Positions 41,204-50,930 of a stretch of 64,000 bases of DNA are shown here, piece after piece. Every line of letters starts with the position of its first letter. The first letter of the stretch is position 1. A program made the position numbers and the translations under genes. The DNA comes from Sphingobium sp. EM0848 (lineage in GTDB: Bacteria; Pseudomonadota; Alphaproteobacteria; Sphingomonadales; Sphingomonadaceae). Below the pieces are notes generated by a model that did no database searches, was not told the DNA's origin, and saw only the letters and a program-made list of their open reading frames with translations. The DNA lies in the NCBI RefSeq assembly GCF_013375555.1, contig NZ_JABXWB010000001.1, positions 1,860,001 to 1,924,000 on the forward strand. Direction: 5' to 3'.

Positions 41204-41902
41204 GTGGCCCTGACGCCGCAAAACAGCGAAGCCTTCATGCGTGAGGTCGACGAGGCCGTTCGACAGGACCAGTTGCTGACCTTCTGGCAGCGCTTCGGTC
41301 GCTGGATCGTCGTGCTGGTGGTCCTTGGCCTCGCGGCGTTCGGCGGCTGGCTCTATTGGCAGCATTATACGAAAACGCAGTCGCAGGCCGTTTCGGAGAA
41401 GATGGACCAGGTGATCGCCACGGCTGTCGGCGGCGGCACGCCCGACGCGAAGGAGCTTGACGCGCTGACTCAGGCGAGCCAGCCCGGCTTCCGCGCATCG
41501 GCCCTGCTGGTGAAGGCCGGCACCGCCGCGCGCAAGGGGGATAGCAAGGCCGCGATCGCCGCCTATCAGGCGATGGTCAGCGACAGTTCGATCGATCAGC
41601 CCTATCGCGATCTCGCGCTGATCCGCCAGACCACGCTGGAGTTTGAGAGCCTGCAACCGCAGCAGGTGGTCGATCGCCTGAAGCCCCTTGCCGTCGAGGG
41701 CGCGCCATGGTTCGGCAGCGCCGGGGAACTGGTCGCCATCGCCTATATGAAGATGCGCAAGAACGATCTTGCCGGGCCGCTGTTCGCCGCCATGGCGAAG
41801 GACAGGAACGTGCCCCAGTCGATCCGTTCACGCGCGCGACAGATGGCCGGCTTATTGGGTGTGGATGCAGTCGAAACGCCGAACGCGGCGGGACAGGAAT
41901 GA
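41204..41902 (+). CDS. YfgM-like tetratricopeptide membrane protein
   Basis: A 232-residue protein with one N-terminal membrane helix (WIVVLVVLGLAAFGGWLYW, about residues 34-52) and a periplasmic helical-repeat domain. E. coli YfgM is an ancillary subunit of the SecYEG-PpiD translocon and is encoded upstream of bamB and der, exactly the order here. It starts with GTG at 41204, with GGAGAC upstream. The stop overlaps the bamB start (ATGA). Confidence 0.88.
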   Translation: MALTPQNSEAFMREVDEAVRQDQLLTFWQRFGRWIVVLVVLGLAAFGGWLYWQHYTKTQSQAVSEKMDQVIATAVGGGTPDAKELDALTQASQPGFRASALLVKAGTAARKGDSKAAIAAYQAMVSDSSIDQPYRDLALIRQTTLEFESLQPQQVVDRLKPLAVEGAPWFGSAGELVAIAYMKMRKNDLAGPLFAAMAKDRNVPQSIRSRARQMAGLLGVDAVETPNAAGQE

Positions 41903-43260
41903 TTGGGCGCATGGGAATGCACAGCATGACGAAATTTTCGGGCGCCAGCCGCGCCGTGACTGTTGCCATGATGATCGCCCTGCTTGCAGGTTGCGGCGTG
42001 GTCGGCGGCAAGAAGGGCGGTCCGAAGACCCCCGTGGTCGGCAAGCGCACCTCGATCCTCAGCAATGAACAGGGCGTGGAGGTCGATCCGACGCTGGCCG
42101 ACGTGCCCGTGGCCCTGCCCGAACCCTATGCCAACGACCAATGGTCGCAGCCGGGCGGCAGCCCCGCCAAGATCATGGGCAATCTGGCGCTCAGCGCATC
42201 GCCCTCGCAGGCCTGGACCGCTTCCATCGCGGGCAGCACGCCGCAGGCACGCCTTGCCTCTGCGCCAATCATCGCGGGCGGCAAGCTCTATGTGATCGAC
42301 GCCGACGCCCGTGTCATCGCCTTCGACGCCAACAGCGGCGCGCGGCTGTGGCAGACCGCCCTGCCCTCCGAAGGCAGCGGCCGCGCCCGGTTCGGCGGCG
42401 GCGTCAGCTTCGTCGACGGCAAGCTCTACGCCAGCACCGGCGTCGGCGATGTCGCCGCGCTGGACGCCAACACCGGCGCCATCCTGTGGAAGAAGCGCCC
42501 CGGCGGACCGCTGCGCGGCGCGCCGACGCTCGCCAACGGTCATGTCTATGTGATGGGGCAGGACAACCAGATTTTCGCCCTCAATCAGAGCGACGGCGAT
42601 GTGCAGTGGACCGATAGCGGCACGCTGCAGGTCACCGGCATTTTCGGCGTGGCCGCCCCCGCCGCCGCGCAGGGCACGGTGATCGCGGGCTACAGCTCGG
42701 GCGAGCTGACCGCCTATCGTTATGAAAATGGCCGGACGCTGTGGGGCGATGCGCTGTCGCGCACCAGCATCTCGACCGCCGTGGCGACGCTGACCGACAT
42801 CGACGCCGATCCGGTGATCGATCGCGGCCGGGTGTTCGCCATCGGTCAGGGCGGCCGCATGGCCAGCTACGAACTGGTGAGCGGCCAGCGCCTCTGGGAA
42901 ATCAACATCGCAGGCATTTCCACCCCGGCCGTCGTGGGCGAATGGGTGTTCGCCGTGACCAGCGACGCCAAGCTGCTCTGCGTCGCCCGCGCCACCGGCA
43001 AGATTCGCTGGATCAGCCAGCTGCGCCGCTGGGAAAAGGTGAAGAAGAAGGACAAGGCGATCCGCTGGACCGGCCCGGTGCTGGCGGGTGGCCGCCTGAT
43101 CCTGGTGTCGACCCATGGCGATCTCAACTATGTCGATCCGACCACAGGCAAAATCCAGGCGGAGGTGAACATGAAGAAGTCCATGTCACTGTCGCCGGTG
43201 GTTGCGAACAACACGCTGTATATTCTCGCGGATGACGGCAGGCTGACGGCGCTTCGCTGA
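41899..43260 (+). CDS. bamB: outer-membrane assembly lipoprotein BamB
   Basis: A 453-residue lipoprotein component of the BAM complex, which folds beta-barrel proteins into the outer membrane. The lipobox LLAGC lies at about residues 29-33, later than usual because of the chosen start; ATG at 41926 (MTKFSG) would shorten the leader. The mature part is an eight-bladed propeller of PQQ-like repeats (DANSGARLWQT, DANTGAILWKK, ATGKIRWISQL). It is translationally coupled to the yfgM-like gene and upstream of der. Confidence 0.94.
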   Translation: MIGRMGMHSMTKFSGASRAVTVAMMIALLAGCGVVGGKKGGPKTPVVGKRTSILSNEQGVEVDPTLADVPVALPEPYANDQWSQPGGSPAKIMGNLALSASPSQAWTASIAGSTPQARLASAPIIAGGKLYVIDADARVIAFDANSGARLWQTALPSEGSGRARFGGGVSFVDGKLYASTGVGDVAALDANTGAILWKKRPGGPLRGAPTLANGHVYVMGQDNQIFALNQSDGDVQWTDSGTLQVTGIFGVAAPAAAQGTVIAGYSSGELTAYRYENGRTLWGDALSRTSISTAVATLTDIDADPVIDRGRVFAIGQGGRMASYELVSGQRLWEINIAGISTPAVVGEWVFAVTSDAKLLCVARATGKIRWISQLRRWEKVKKKDKAIRWTGPVLAGGRLILVSTHGDLNYVDPTTGKIQAEVNMKKSMSLSPVVANNTLYILADDGRLTALR

Positions 43261-43284
43261 CGGCCACATTGATGTTAAGCAAAT

Positions 43285-43350
43285 GTGCTCCTGCGATGGC
43301 AGGAGCCCGGCTCCACCGTTCGGACCGGGCTTCTTCCTTCGCAGGAGCAC
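43285..43350. repeat. 66-nt palindromic element with two exclusive folds, between bamB and der
   Basis: The outer arms GTGCTCCTGCG (43285-43295) and CGCAGGAGCAC (43340-43350) pair perfectly, as do inner arms AGCCCGG (43304-43310) and CCGGGCT (43325-43331). GCTCCTGC (43287-43294) can instead pair locally with GCAGGAGC (43299-43306), which excludes part of the long fold. Palindromes built on GCTCCTGCGA...GCAGGAGC are common dispersed elements in sphingomonads as I recall them. It lies just before the der start, so it could also affect der expression. Confidence 0.75.
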
Positions 43351-43377
43351 TGATATTTTAAAGGAAACGGGCCTGCC

Positions 43378-44745
43378 ATGCTGCCCACTATTGCCATTGT
43401 CGGGCGGCCCAATGTGGGCAAGTCCACCCTCTTCAACCGGCTCGTCGGCAAAAAGCTGGCGCTGGTCGACGATCAGCCCGGCGTCACCCGCGACCGGCGC
43501 GAGGGGCAGGCTAGCCTGCTTGGCGTCGATTTCACCATCATCGACACCGCCGGTTATGAGGATGAAGATCCGCAGACCCTGCCCGGCCGCATGCGCCTGC
43601 AAACGCAGGCGGCGGTGGAAAATGCCGATGTCGCGCTGTTCGTCGTCGACGCCCGCGCCGGGATTACGCCACTGGACGAGGAAATCGCCCGCTGGCTGCG
43701 CGAGGGCGACGCACCGGTCGTGCTGATGGCCAACAAGGCCGAGGGCAAGGCGGGCGACGATGGCGTGATGGAGGCGTTCAGCCTCGGCCTTGGCGACCCC
43801 ATCCCCTTCTCCGCCGAACATGGACAGGGTTTGGCCGATCTGTTCCAGGCGCTGCTCCCCTATATCGACCGGGAGGATGAGGAAGAAGAGGCTGAACTGA
43901 GCGAAGCCGACCTTGAAGCCGCACCGCTCAAACTCGCCATTGTGGGGCGGCCCAATGCGGGCAAGTCCACCCTCATCAACCGTCTGCTGGGCGAAAACCG
44001 CCTGCTGACCGGGCCGGAAGCAGGCATCACCCGCGACAGCATCGCGGTCGACTGGAAATGGACCAGCCCGGATGGGCAGGAACGCCCCGTCCGCCTGATC
44101 GACACGGCGGGCATGCGCAAGCGCGCCAAGGTGCAGGACAAGCTGGAAAAGCTGGCGGTTTCGGACGGCCTCAACGCGGTCAATTTCGCGGAAGTCGTGG
44201 TGTTGCTGCTCGATTCCACCCGTGGCCTTGAAGCGCAGGATTTGCGCATCGCCGACAAGGTATTGGAGGAAGGCCGCGCGCTCGTCATCGCGCTCAACAA
44301 ATGGGACACGGTGGAGAATGGCTCGGCGCTCTATCAGGGCATCAAGCAGGCGCTGTCCGACGGCCTCGCCCAGATACGCGGCGTGCCGATCATGACCGTC
44401 TCGGCCGCCACCGGAAAGGGGCTGGACGACCTGATCCGCGTCGCCTTCGAAACCCGCACAGCCTGGTCGCAGCGCGTGTCGACCGGCATCCTCAACCGCT
44501 GGTTCGAACGCGCGCTGGAGGCCAATCCGCCCCCCGCGCCGGGCGGCAAGCGGATCAAGCTGCGCTACATCACCCAGAACAAGACCCGCCCGCCGACCTT
44601 CGTGCTGTTCGGCACGCGGCTGGACGAACTACCGGAAAGCTATCGCCGCTATCTGGTGAACGGCATCCGCAAGGAACTGGGTTTCGGCGCGGTGCCTGTG
44701 CGTCTGACGCTGCGCAGCGCCAAAAATCCCTATGCCAATAAATGA
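43378..44745 (+). CDS. der: ribosome biogenesis GTPase Der (EngA)
   Basis: A 455-residue double GTPase required for 50S subunit assembly. The first G domain has GRPNVGKSTLFNRL and DTAGYED, the second has GRPNAGKSTLINRL and DTAGMRKRAK, and the C-terminal KH-like domain begins near RWFERALEANPPP. Both NKxD-type motifs are visible (ANKAEG in the first, ALNKWD in the second). The first is a divergent NKAE, as often seen. The last 14 bases overlap the TusA-like gene. Confidence 0.97.
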   Translation: MLPTIAIVGRPNVGKSTLFNRLVGKKLALVDDQPGVTRDRREGQASLLGVDFTIIDTAGYEDEDPQTLPGRMRLQTQAAVENADVALFVVDARAGITPLDEEIARWLREGDAPVVLMANKAEGKAGDDGVMEAFSLGLGDPIPFSAEHGQGLADLFQALLPYIDREDEEEEAELSEADLEAAPLKLAIVGRPNAGKSTLINRLLGENRLLTGPEAGITRDSIAVDWKWTSPDGQERPVRLIDTAGMRKRAKVQDKLEKLAVSDGLNAVNFAEVVVLLLDSTRGLEAQDLRIADKVLEEGRALVIALNKWDTVENGSALYQGIKQALSDGLAQIRGVPIMTVSAATGKGLDDLIRVAFETRTAWSQRVSTGILNRWFERALEANPPPAPGGKRIKLRYITQNKTRPPTFVLFGTRLDELPESYRRYLVNGIRKELGFGAVPVRLTLRSAKNPYANK

Positions 44746-44947
44746 GCCGGTGCATGTCGACGCCAGGGGCATGAAATGCCCCTGGCCCGCCTTGCGCGCC
44801 GCCCGGGCCATGCGCAGCGCGGACGCCGTCACCATGGAGGCCGATGACCCCATCGCGCCCGGCGAACTGGAGGCGCTCGCCCGGCAGCAGGGCTGGGCGT
44901 TCGAGGTCAGGGGACCGCATCTCTTCGCCTTCGTCCGGCCCGGCTGA
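44732..44947 (+). CDS. TusA-like sulfurtransferase
   Basis: A 71-residue protein with the SirA/TusA hallmark DARGMKCPWPALRAARAM, in which the Cys of CPxP carries persulfide sulfur. Family members relay sulfur for tRNA thiolation, molybdopterin or sulfur oxidation. It overlaps the end of der by 14 bases in another frame, so the two are co-transcribed; no sulfur-relay partner (TusBCDE) is adjacent. Confidence 0.88.
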   Translation: MPINEPVHVDARGMKCPWPALRAARAMRSADAVTMEADDPIAPGELEALARQQGWAFEVRGPHLFAFVRPG

Positions 44948-45028
44948 TCGTTCCAGGCTCGATACGGCTTAACCGGCTATTTACGCGTCCCTTCTATACT
45001 GTCGCGGCAAATCAGGGAGTCGCGCAGC

Positions 45029-45469
45029 GTGTCATATCAAGAGGCAGAACTGGTCAACTGGACCGAGTTTGCCAAATCGCGATCGGAGCTCGGCAGCGCC
45101 TTTCTGCGAATTCTCGGCTATTTCCGGGAAGATGGCGGCAAGGCGATCGGCGCGATCGAGGAGGCCATTCGCGCCGACAACGCCGTCGCACTCGTGACGC
45201 CCGCCCACACGCTGAAAGGCGAAGCCGCCCAATTCGGAGCCTATCGCTTGAGCGCCATGGCGGAGAAAATCGAGATGGTCGCCCGCCGCTGCATCGAAAG
45301 CCGGGAAAGCCCCGACGAACTGATCCAGGACGTGGTGGCGCTGCGCCCCTGCTTCACCGAAACCATGGCGCTGCTGGACCGCGATGCCAATCCGCTGGTC
45401 GCGCGGCGGCCCTCCGGCTTTGGCCGGCGCGTCGATACACCCGCGCAGGGTTTCGGCCGCGCAGGCTGA
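45029..45469 (+). CDS. Hpt (histidine phosphotransfer) domain protein
   Basis: A 146-residue single-domain protein. The phospho-accepting His is in TPAHTLKGEAAQFGAYRLS, the canonical Hpt motif, with helices on both sides (IGAIEEAIRADNAVALV and LSAMAEKIEMVARR). The last 35 residues are basic and unstructured. It should shuttle phosphate between a hybrid kinase and a response regulator, neither of which is adjacent. In this group the best-known such relays are CckA-ChpT and stress relays, but this protein is not identifiable with either. It starts with GTG. Confidence 0.85.
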   Translation: MSYQEAELVNWTEFAKSRSELGSAFLRILGYFREDGGKAIGAIEEAIRADNAVALVTPAHTLKGEAAQFGAYRLSAMAEKIEMVARRCIESRESPDELIQDVVALRPCFTETMALLDRDANPLVARRPSGFGRRVDTPAQGFGRAG

Positions 45470-45520
45470 TTTGAAAATTACGTATTGAAATAAAACGGGT
45501 TAGTGCCCCATATCCGGGCC

Positions 45521-46537
45521 ATGACCCGTTTCTCCGTTCTGGACCTCGTCCCCGTCATCGAAGGCAGCAATGTGCAAGCGGCGCTCGCCAATGCCGCCGC
45601 CTTTGCCGCCCATGCCGAAGCGCTGGGCTTTCATCGCTATTGGGTGGCGGAGCATCACGGCATGCCCGGCATCGCATCGGCAGCGACCGCCGTGGTGCTG
45701 GCGCATATCGGTCAGGCCACCAGCCGCATCCGCATCGGTGCGGGCGGCATCATGCTGCCCAATCATGCACCGCTGTTGATCGCGGAGCAATTCGGTACGC
45801 TCGCCGCGCTGTTTCCCGGCCGGATCGATCTGGGCCTTGGCCGCGCGCCCGGTTCGGACCAGCGCGTCGCGCAGGCGATGCGTCGGACCCTGACTGGCGG
45901 TCCGGACGAGTTTCCCCGCGACGTCATGGAATTGCAGGCCTATTTCGCCGGGGACGAACGCCTCGGCTTTCAGGCGACGCCCGGCGCGGGCGAGGATGTG
46001 CCGCTCTGGATTCTCGGCTCCAGCCTTTATGGCGCACAGTTGGCGGCGGCGCTGGGCCTGCCCTATGCCTTCGCCTCCCACTTCGCGCCCGGTGCGCTGG
46101 ACGAGGCCATCGCCATCTATCGCCGCGATTTCCGGCCCTCGGCCCAGCTCAAATATCCCTATGTCATGGCGGGCTTCAACGTCTTCGCCGCTGACACGAC
46201 GGAGGAAGCGCGCCTGATCGCCACCTCCATGCAGCAGGCCTTCGTCCGCCTGCGCACCGGCCGTCCGGGCAAGCTGCAACCGCCGGTGCCGGGCTATTAT
46301 GAAAACCTGCCGCCCCAGGCGCAGGCCATGCTGGCCGACGTGCTGAGCGCCTCCACCATCGGCGCGCAGGAAGATGTCGAGCGCGATCTGGCTGCCTTCA
46401 TCCGCCGCACCCAGGTCGATGAGATCATCCTGGGCGGACAGATCCATGATTTCGAGGCCCGCAAGCGCAGCCTGGAAATCGCCATGGCAGCGGCGAAAGC
46501 GGTGTCAGGCGGCCATCAGGCGGCCCCCGCTCAGTAG
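45521..46537 (+). CDS. LLM class flavin-dependent oxidoreductase
   Basis: A 338-residue luciferase-like monooxygenase of the YhbW/MsnO8-type group ([11 protein letters not shown] start, [60 protein letters not shown]). These motifs form the flavin pocket of the TIM barrel. Substrate unknown. ATG 45521 is chosen over the GTG at 45503, which lacks a ribosome-binding site. The last 33 bases overlap the acyltransferase gene on the other strand. Confidence 0.9.
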   Translation: MTRFSVLDLVPVIEGSNVQAALANAAAFAAHAEALGFHRYWVAEHHGMPGIASAATAVVLAHIGQATSRIRIGAGGIMLPNHAPLLIAEQFGTLAALFPGRIDLGLGRAPGSDQRVAQAMRRTLTGGPDEFPRDVMELQAYFAGDERLGFQATPGAGEDVPLWILGSSLYGAQLAAALGLPYAFASHFAPGALDEAIAIYRRDFRPSAQLKYPYVMAGFNVFAADTTEEARLIATSMQQAFVRLRTGRPGKLQPPVPGYYENLPPQAQAMLADVLSASTIGAQEDVERDLAAFIRRTQVDEIILGGQIHDFEARKRSLEIAMAAAKAVSGGHQAAPAQ

Positions 46538-47650
46538 CTTCGCCATGCGTGGCGCAGCGCGGCTGAGCAGCGACCCCAGCAGGATGACGGCGACCAGCAC
46601 CAGCAAGGGCTGGACCAGCAGATAGGCCGGATAGAGCGGCGAGCCGAGCTTGCCGAACAGGGCGCCCAGCACCGGCCCGCCCAGCCAGATCAGGATCAGG
46701 TGCGAGCAGAAGAGGAAGAAGGCGAACGGCTCGATGCGCAGCAGCATCCCTCGCGCGGCGCTGGCGGCCAGGCTCCACGCCAGCCGCCAGAAGAAGACCG
46801 CCGCCGCGACCCGCGCCGCCATGTCCAGCGTGGCGATACCGATTCTCGGCATCCCGCTCACCGGATGCAGCGAATAATGAAGCTGCGCGATCATCAACAG
46901 CGCGAAGGGCGGCGCGGCGACCGTCCAGGGCAGCGCCGCCACGCGATCGGCGAGGCCCTCGCGCCGGGCAATGATGCCCATGACGAAGAAGAACAGGATC
47001 GACGCCCGCATCAGCACCGGCGGCCCCCAACCCATGATCTGGCAAAGCGCCGCCATGGCCGCGATCAGGCCCAGCATCCAGCCGGGCAGGCGCACGAACA
47101 GCGGCGCGGCGACCATGCACAGGAACAGATCGCGCAGGAACGGCATCTGCACGTTGATGTCGGGGTTGCGACTGACGATGAACAGTTCCTGGAACATCCA
47201 GTCGGTCGAGGATGGCACTGGCGCGGACAGGCCCACGATCCATGCGGCACCCGACACGAACAGGATCGCCAGGCCGTTCCACAGGATCATCGGCAACAAT
47301 ATGGTCCGGGCCTTGCGTCCGACATGGCGTATCCAGTTCTGCGTGCGCGACGACCCTTCAACCAGCCAGCCGGAAATCAGGCCGAGCAACGGCACCGCGC
47401 TGCGCCCGAAAATCTCCATCAACGCCCAGCGTAGGCTGTCCTGCGGCGTGCCGCGCAGGCTTTCCAGATCATAGCCGCTCAGGCCCGTCCAGGCATGGAC
47501 ATAGACCACGCCCAATATGCAGATGACGCGCGCGATGGAGATCGCATCGGATCGGCGGGCCGCGTCGGTCGTCAGCGTGTGAACCAAACAATTTTCCCGA
47601 TTTTCGGCAAATGTTTCAACGACCAGGCCCGACACAAGGTTCCTCTGCAC
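46505..47650 (-). CDS. acyltransferase 3 family membrane protein
   Basis: A protein of about 381 residues with ten predicted helices. The conserved His is in [12 protein letters not shown], and other features are [19 protein letters not shown], and [19 protein letters not shown] near the end. Members O-acylate sugars on surface polymers or small molecules; no SGNH domain is attached, unlike the protein at 14222-16261. The start is uncertain: GTG at 47650 gives an extra 36 residues before the first helix, while a TTG near 47587 would be shorter. It is divergent from the HerA-like gene. Confidence 0.82.
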   Translation of the reverse strand: MQRNLVSGLVVETFAENRENCLVHTLTTDAARRSDAISIARVICILGVVYVHAWTGLSGYDLESLRGTPQDSLRWALMEIFGRSAVPLLGLISGWLVEGSSRTQNWIRHVGRKARTILLPMILWNGLAILFVSGAAWIVGLSAPVPSSTDWMFQELFIVSRNPDINVQMPFLRDLFLCMVAAPLFVRLPGWMLGLIAAMAALCQIMGWGPPVLMRASILFFFVMGIIARREGLADRVAALPWTVAAPPFALLMIAQLHYSLHPVSGMPRIGIATLDMAARVAAAVFFWRLAWSLAASAARGMLLRIEPFAFFLFCSHLILIWLGGPVLGALFGKLGSPLYPAYLLVQPLLVLVAVILLGSLLSRAAPRMAKLLSGGRLMAA

Positions 47651-47775
47651 ATGGCGGCGCAGGCAAGGGCCGCACGCTAGTTTATGGGGGCGGGATAAGC
47701 ATATTCTTTACCAGTCGCACGTTAAATCGCTCCGACGTGCCGGAATCCGGTCCGGTCGAGGAGAATAAAAGGCTC

Positions 47776-49434
47776 ATGACCCATATGCACGGTGCTGACC
47801 ATTTCGCCGGCGCGCAAGCGCAAGTCTTTCAGGCAGCGGTCGATCCGATGGGCATGGTTTTCCAGATTGCCGGGTCCAGTTCGCAACTGGTCCTCGATGG
47901 CGCGCGCCTTGCCCTGCTGGCGCGGGATGCCGATCCCTGCATCGCCATGGCCGGGCAGGTCGGAGCGCAGGTGAAGATGCGCGTCGGCAACGTCTGGCTG
48001 ATCGCCAGCGTGCGCACCATGGCGATGGATCGTCAGGACGGCGGCAACATCATCGCCGACATCGATTTTCTGGGCGAAGGCGACGAGGAAAAGCTGACGG
48101 GGCGCATCTACCGCTTCCGCCGTGGCGTCACCCGCTATCCGACGCCGGGTACGGCGGTCTATCCGGTGTCCAGCCAGGACATGCAGCAAATCTATTCCGC
48201 CGACGACCGCCCCCATGTGCAGATCGGCACCGTCTATCCCACCACCGACACCCGCGCGGCCCTCTATGTCGATTCGATGCTGGGCAAGCATTTCGCGTTG
48301 CTCGGCTCGACCGGTACGGGCAAGTCGACCAGCGCCGCCCTCATCCTCCATCGCATCTGCGACCTGTCGCCGCAGGGGCATATCGTGATGATCGATCCCC
48401 ATGGCGAATATGGCGCCGCCTTCCAGACCAATGGCGCGGTCTATGACGTCAACAACCTCGCCCTCCCCTATTGGCTGATGAATTTCGAAGAGCATTGCGA
48501 GGTGTTCGTCACCTCCGAAGGGTCCGAACGGACGGTCGATTGCGACATCCTCGCCAAATGCCTGCTCGCCGCCCGGTCGAAGAACCGGCTGGCTGAAAGC
48601 ATCGGCCGGCTGACGGTCGATTCGCCGGTGCCCTATCTGCTGTCGGACCTTACCAACATCCTCCAGAATGAAATGGGGAAGCTGGACAAGGGCACCGGGT
48701 CGCTGCCCTATATGCGGCTGAAGACCAAGATCGACGAGATCAAGACCGATCCGCGCTACAGCTTCATGTTCTCCGGCATGCTGGTTGCGGATTCGATGCA
48801 GGAATTCCTCGCCAAGATTTTCCGCCTGCCCTCGGGCGGCAAGCCAATCTCGATCATCGACGTGTCGTCCATGCCGTCCGACATCACGTCGGTCGTCGTG
48901 TCGGTGCTCTCGCGGCTGGTGTTCGACTATGCGCTGTGGGCACGCGACGAGCCGCAGCGGCCGATCCTGCTGGTCTGCGAGGAAGCGCATCGCTACATCC
49001 CCAGCAGCACGACCGGCGGCGGTCAGGCGGTGCGCCGCATCCTGGAGCGGATCGCCAAGGAAGGCCGTAAATATGGCGTGTCGCTGGGCCTCATCACCCA
49101 GCGCCCCTCCGACCTTGCCGAAGGCGTGCTGTCGCAGTGCGGCACGATCATTTCGATGCGCCTCAACAACGACCGCGACCAGGCATTCGTGAAGGCGGCC
49201 ATGCCCGAAGGCGCGCGCGGCTTCCTCGATTCCATCCCCGCCCTGCGCAATCGGGAAGCGATCATCTGCGGCGAAGGCGTCGCCGTACCGATCCGCGTCG
49301 CGTTGGACAATCTGGAGGAAGAACGGCGTCCGGCCTCGGGCGATCCGAGCTTCACCGACCTCTGGCGTCAGTCGGGCGGCGAGGCCGACATCCTCGACCG
49401 GACGATCACCCGCTGGCGCAGTCAGGGACGATAA
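47776..49434 (+). CDS. HerA-like DUF87 ATPase
   Basis: A 552-residue P-loop ATPase of the HerA/FtsK superfamily. An N-terminal HAS-barrel-like region of about 150 residues is followed by Walker A LLGSTGTGKSTSAAL, Walker B ILLVCEEAHRYIP and the sensor segment GVSLGLITQRPSDLAEGVLSQ. In archaea and some bacteria HerA pairs with the nuclease NurA in end resection or phage defence. No nuclease gene is adjacent, and lone HerA-like ATPases are widespread in alphaproteobacteria as housekeeping proteins of unknown role. ATG 47776 is used; the longer frame upstream has no ribosome-binding site. Confidence 0.87.
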   Translation: MTHMHGADHFAGAQAQVFQAAVDPMGMVFQIAGSSSQLVLDGARLALLARDADPCIAMAGQVGAQVKMRVGNVWLIASVRTMAMDRQDGGNIIADIDFLGEGDEEKLTGRIYRFRRGVTRYPTPGTAVYPVSSQDMQQIYSADDRPHVQIGTVYPTTDTRAALYVDSMLGKHFALLGSTGTGKSTSAALILHRICDLSPQGHIVMIDPHGEYGAAFQTNGAVYDVNNLALPYWLMNFEEHCEVFVTSEGSERTVDCDILAKCLLAARSKNRLAESIGRLTVDSPVPYLLSDLTNILQNEMGKLDKGTGSLPYMRLKTKIDEIKTDPRYSFMFSGMLVADSMQEFLAKIFRLPSGGKPISIIDVSSMPSDITSVVVSVLSRLVFDYALWARDEPQRPILLVCEEAHRYIPSSTTGGGQAVRRILERIAKEGRKYGVSLGLITQRPSDLAEGVLSQCGTIISMRLNNDRDQAFVKAAMPEGARGFLDSIPALRNREAIICGEGVAVPIRVALDNLEEERRPASGDPSFTDLWRQSGGEADILDRTITRWRSQGR

Positions 49435-49437
49435 AGC

Positions 49438-50886
49438 TCAGCCCGTCGGCAGGATTCGGCCGGCGGGCTCCCCCTCCGCATTGACCGCTTCGCGGCATTC
49501 CTCCTCATTGGGCTGGGCCAGCAGCTTCGCCTTCTTCCAGCCGCCCTGCATATAATAGGCGACGCCCAGCAGCAGCGTCGTGCCCGAACCGATGGGGAAG
49601 CTCAGCCACAGCGCATCCGCCCCCAGCGTACCATAGCCAAGCTTGTAGAAGCCCAGCCGCACCGCGAACATGGTGAAAGTCAGGATGAGGAGCGGCCCCA
49701 CCACCACGCCGTTCGCCCGCATGATGCCGAAGAAGATCATCGCGCAGCCGAAGAGGATGAAGCTCCAGCTCGCCAGCAATTGCATGTGCCAGGCGACAGG
49801 GACGGCGGGGCTCCCCGTTCCCAGGAACAGCCCCAGCAACGGTTCGTGGAACAGCAGCATCACCGCGATCATCGCCCCGGTGACGAGCAGCAGATAGCCG
49901 ATGCCATAGGTGGCGATCCGCCCCACCCTGTCCCACCGGCCCGCACCGATATTCTGCGCCGCCATGGCGCTGACTGCCGCGCCCATGGCCATGGCGGGCA
50001 TCTGCAAATAGGTCCAGAGCTGCTGCGCCGCGCCATAGGCGGCAGTCACCACCAGCCCCTCCCGATTGACGAGGCCGATCATCACCAGCCCTGAGGCCGA
50101 CATGACGATCATTTGCAGGCCCATGGGCAGTCCCTTGCCCACCAGCATGCGGATTTGGGCGACGGTCGGCCGCAAATAGGCGAGTTCGCTGCCTCGCAGG
50201 CGCAGCGGCAGGTCCTTGCGGTAGATATAGAGGATGACGCCGATCAGGCTGACGAAACCGGCCATGGCGGTGGCCGTCGCCGATCCGGCGATGCCCATGC
50301 GGGGAAACGGCCCGATCCCCAGGATCAGAACCGGATTGAGCACCAGATCGACCCCGACGCTGACGAACATGAAGATCAGCGGCGTGCGCGCGTCGCCCGT
50401 GCCGCGCAGCCCCATCATGATCATGACGCTCAGCAGGCTGGCGGGCATGGCGATGAAGATGACGCGTAGATAGGCCAGCGCAGGACCGAACGCCTCGGCA
50501 GGCGTTGCCAGCAGGCGCAACAGCGCGGGCGCGCCCAGCCATCCGGCTGTTGCGACACCCAGCGCCAATATCGTGCAGAAACCGACCGCCGCGCCGAATG
50601 CCCGCCGCGCGGACGGCAGGTCCCGCGCGCCGAAGGACTGCGCGATCATCACCGTCGCGGCCATGCCGAAGCCGAACACGACCGAGAATAACAGGAACAT
50701 GATGATGTTGGCGTTCGCCGTTGCCGCCAGCGCCCGCTCGCCCAGAAAGCGCCCGACCCAGATCGCGTTGATCGATCCGTTGAGCGACTGAAGCACGTTG
50801 GAGCCAAGCGTCGGCAGCGCGAACATCAGCAATGCCGGACCGATCGGCCCCTGCGTCAAATCCCTTCCCTTGGCTGCCCCGTTCAT
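49438..50886 (-). CDS. MATE family efflux transporter
   Basis: A 482-residue inner-membrane drug or metabolite:Na+/H+ antiporter with twelve predicted helices. Family segments include ALPTLGSNVLQSLNGSINAIWVG and the second-half VGRIATYGIGYLLLVTGAM. The substrate cannot be inferred. It converges on the HerA-like gene (three-base gap) and follows valS on the same strand after 44 bp. Confidence 0.9.
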   Translation of the reverse strand: MNGAAKGRDLTQGPIGPALLMFALPTLGSNVLQSLNGSINAIWVGRFLGERALAATANANIIMFLLFSVVFGFGMAATVMIAQSFGARDLPSARRAFGAAVGFCTILALGVATAGWLGAPALLRLLATPAEAFGPALAYLRVIFIAMPASLLSVMIMMGLRGTGDARTPLIFMFVSVGVDLVLNPVLILGIGPFPRMGIAGSATATAMAGFVSLIGVILYIYRKDLPLRLRGSELAYLRPTVAQIRMLVGKGLPMGLQMIVMSASGLVMIGLVNREGLVVTAAYGAAQQLWTYLQMPAMAMGAAVSAMAAQNIGAGRWDRVGRIATYGIGYLLLVTGAMIAVMLLFHEPLLGLFLGTGSPAVPVAWHMQLLASWSFILFGCAMIFFGIMRANGVVVGPLLILTFTMFAVRLGFYKLGYGTLGADALWLSFPIGSGTTLLLGVAYYMQGGWKKAKLLAQPNEEECREAVNAEGEPAGRILPTG

Positions 50887-50930
50887 CGTTCCTCGCTATT
50901 CTTGTCTTATCGGTGAACGGGGAGAGCCGT

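Noticed and set aside
43285..43350. Riboswitch controlling der
   Set aside because: The structure is simple and palindromic with no conserved riboswitch core, so it is listed as a repeat with a possible regulatory effect only.
47776..50886. HerA-like ATPase plus neighbours as a phage-defence operon
   Set aside because: The neighbours are a MATE pump that converges on it and a divergent acyltransferase. No nuclease or effector gene is present.
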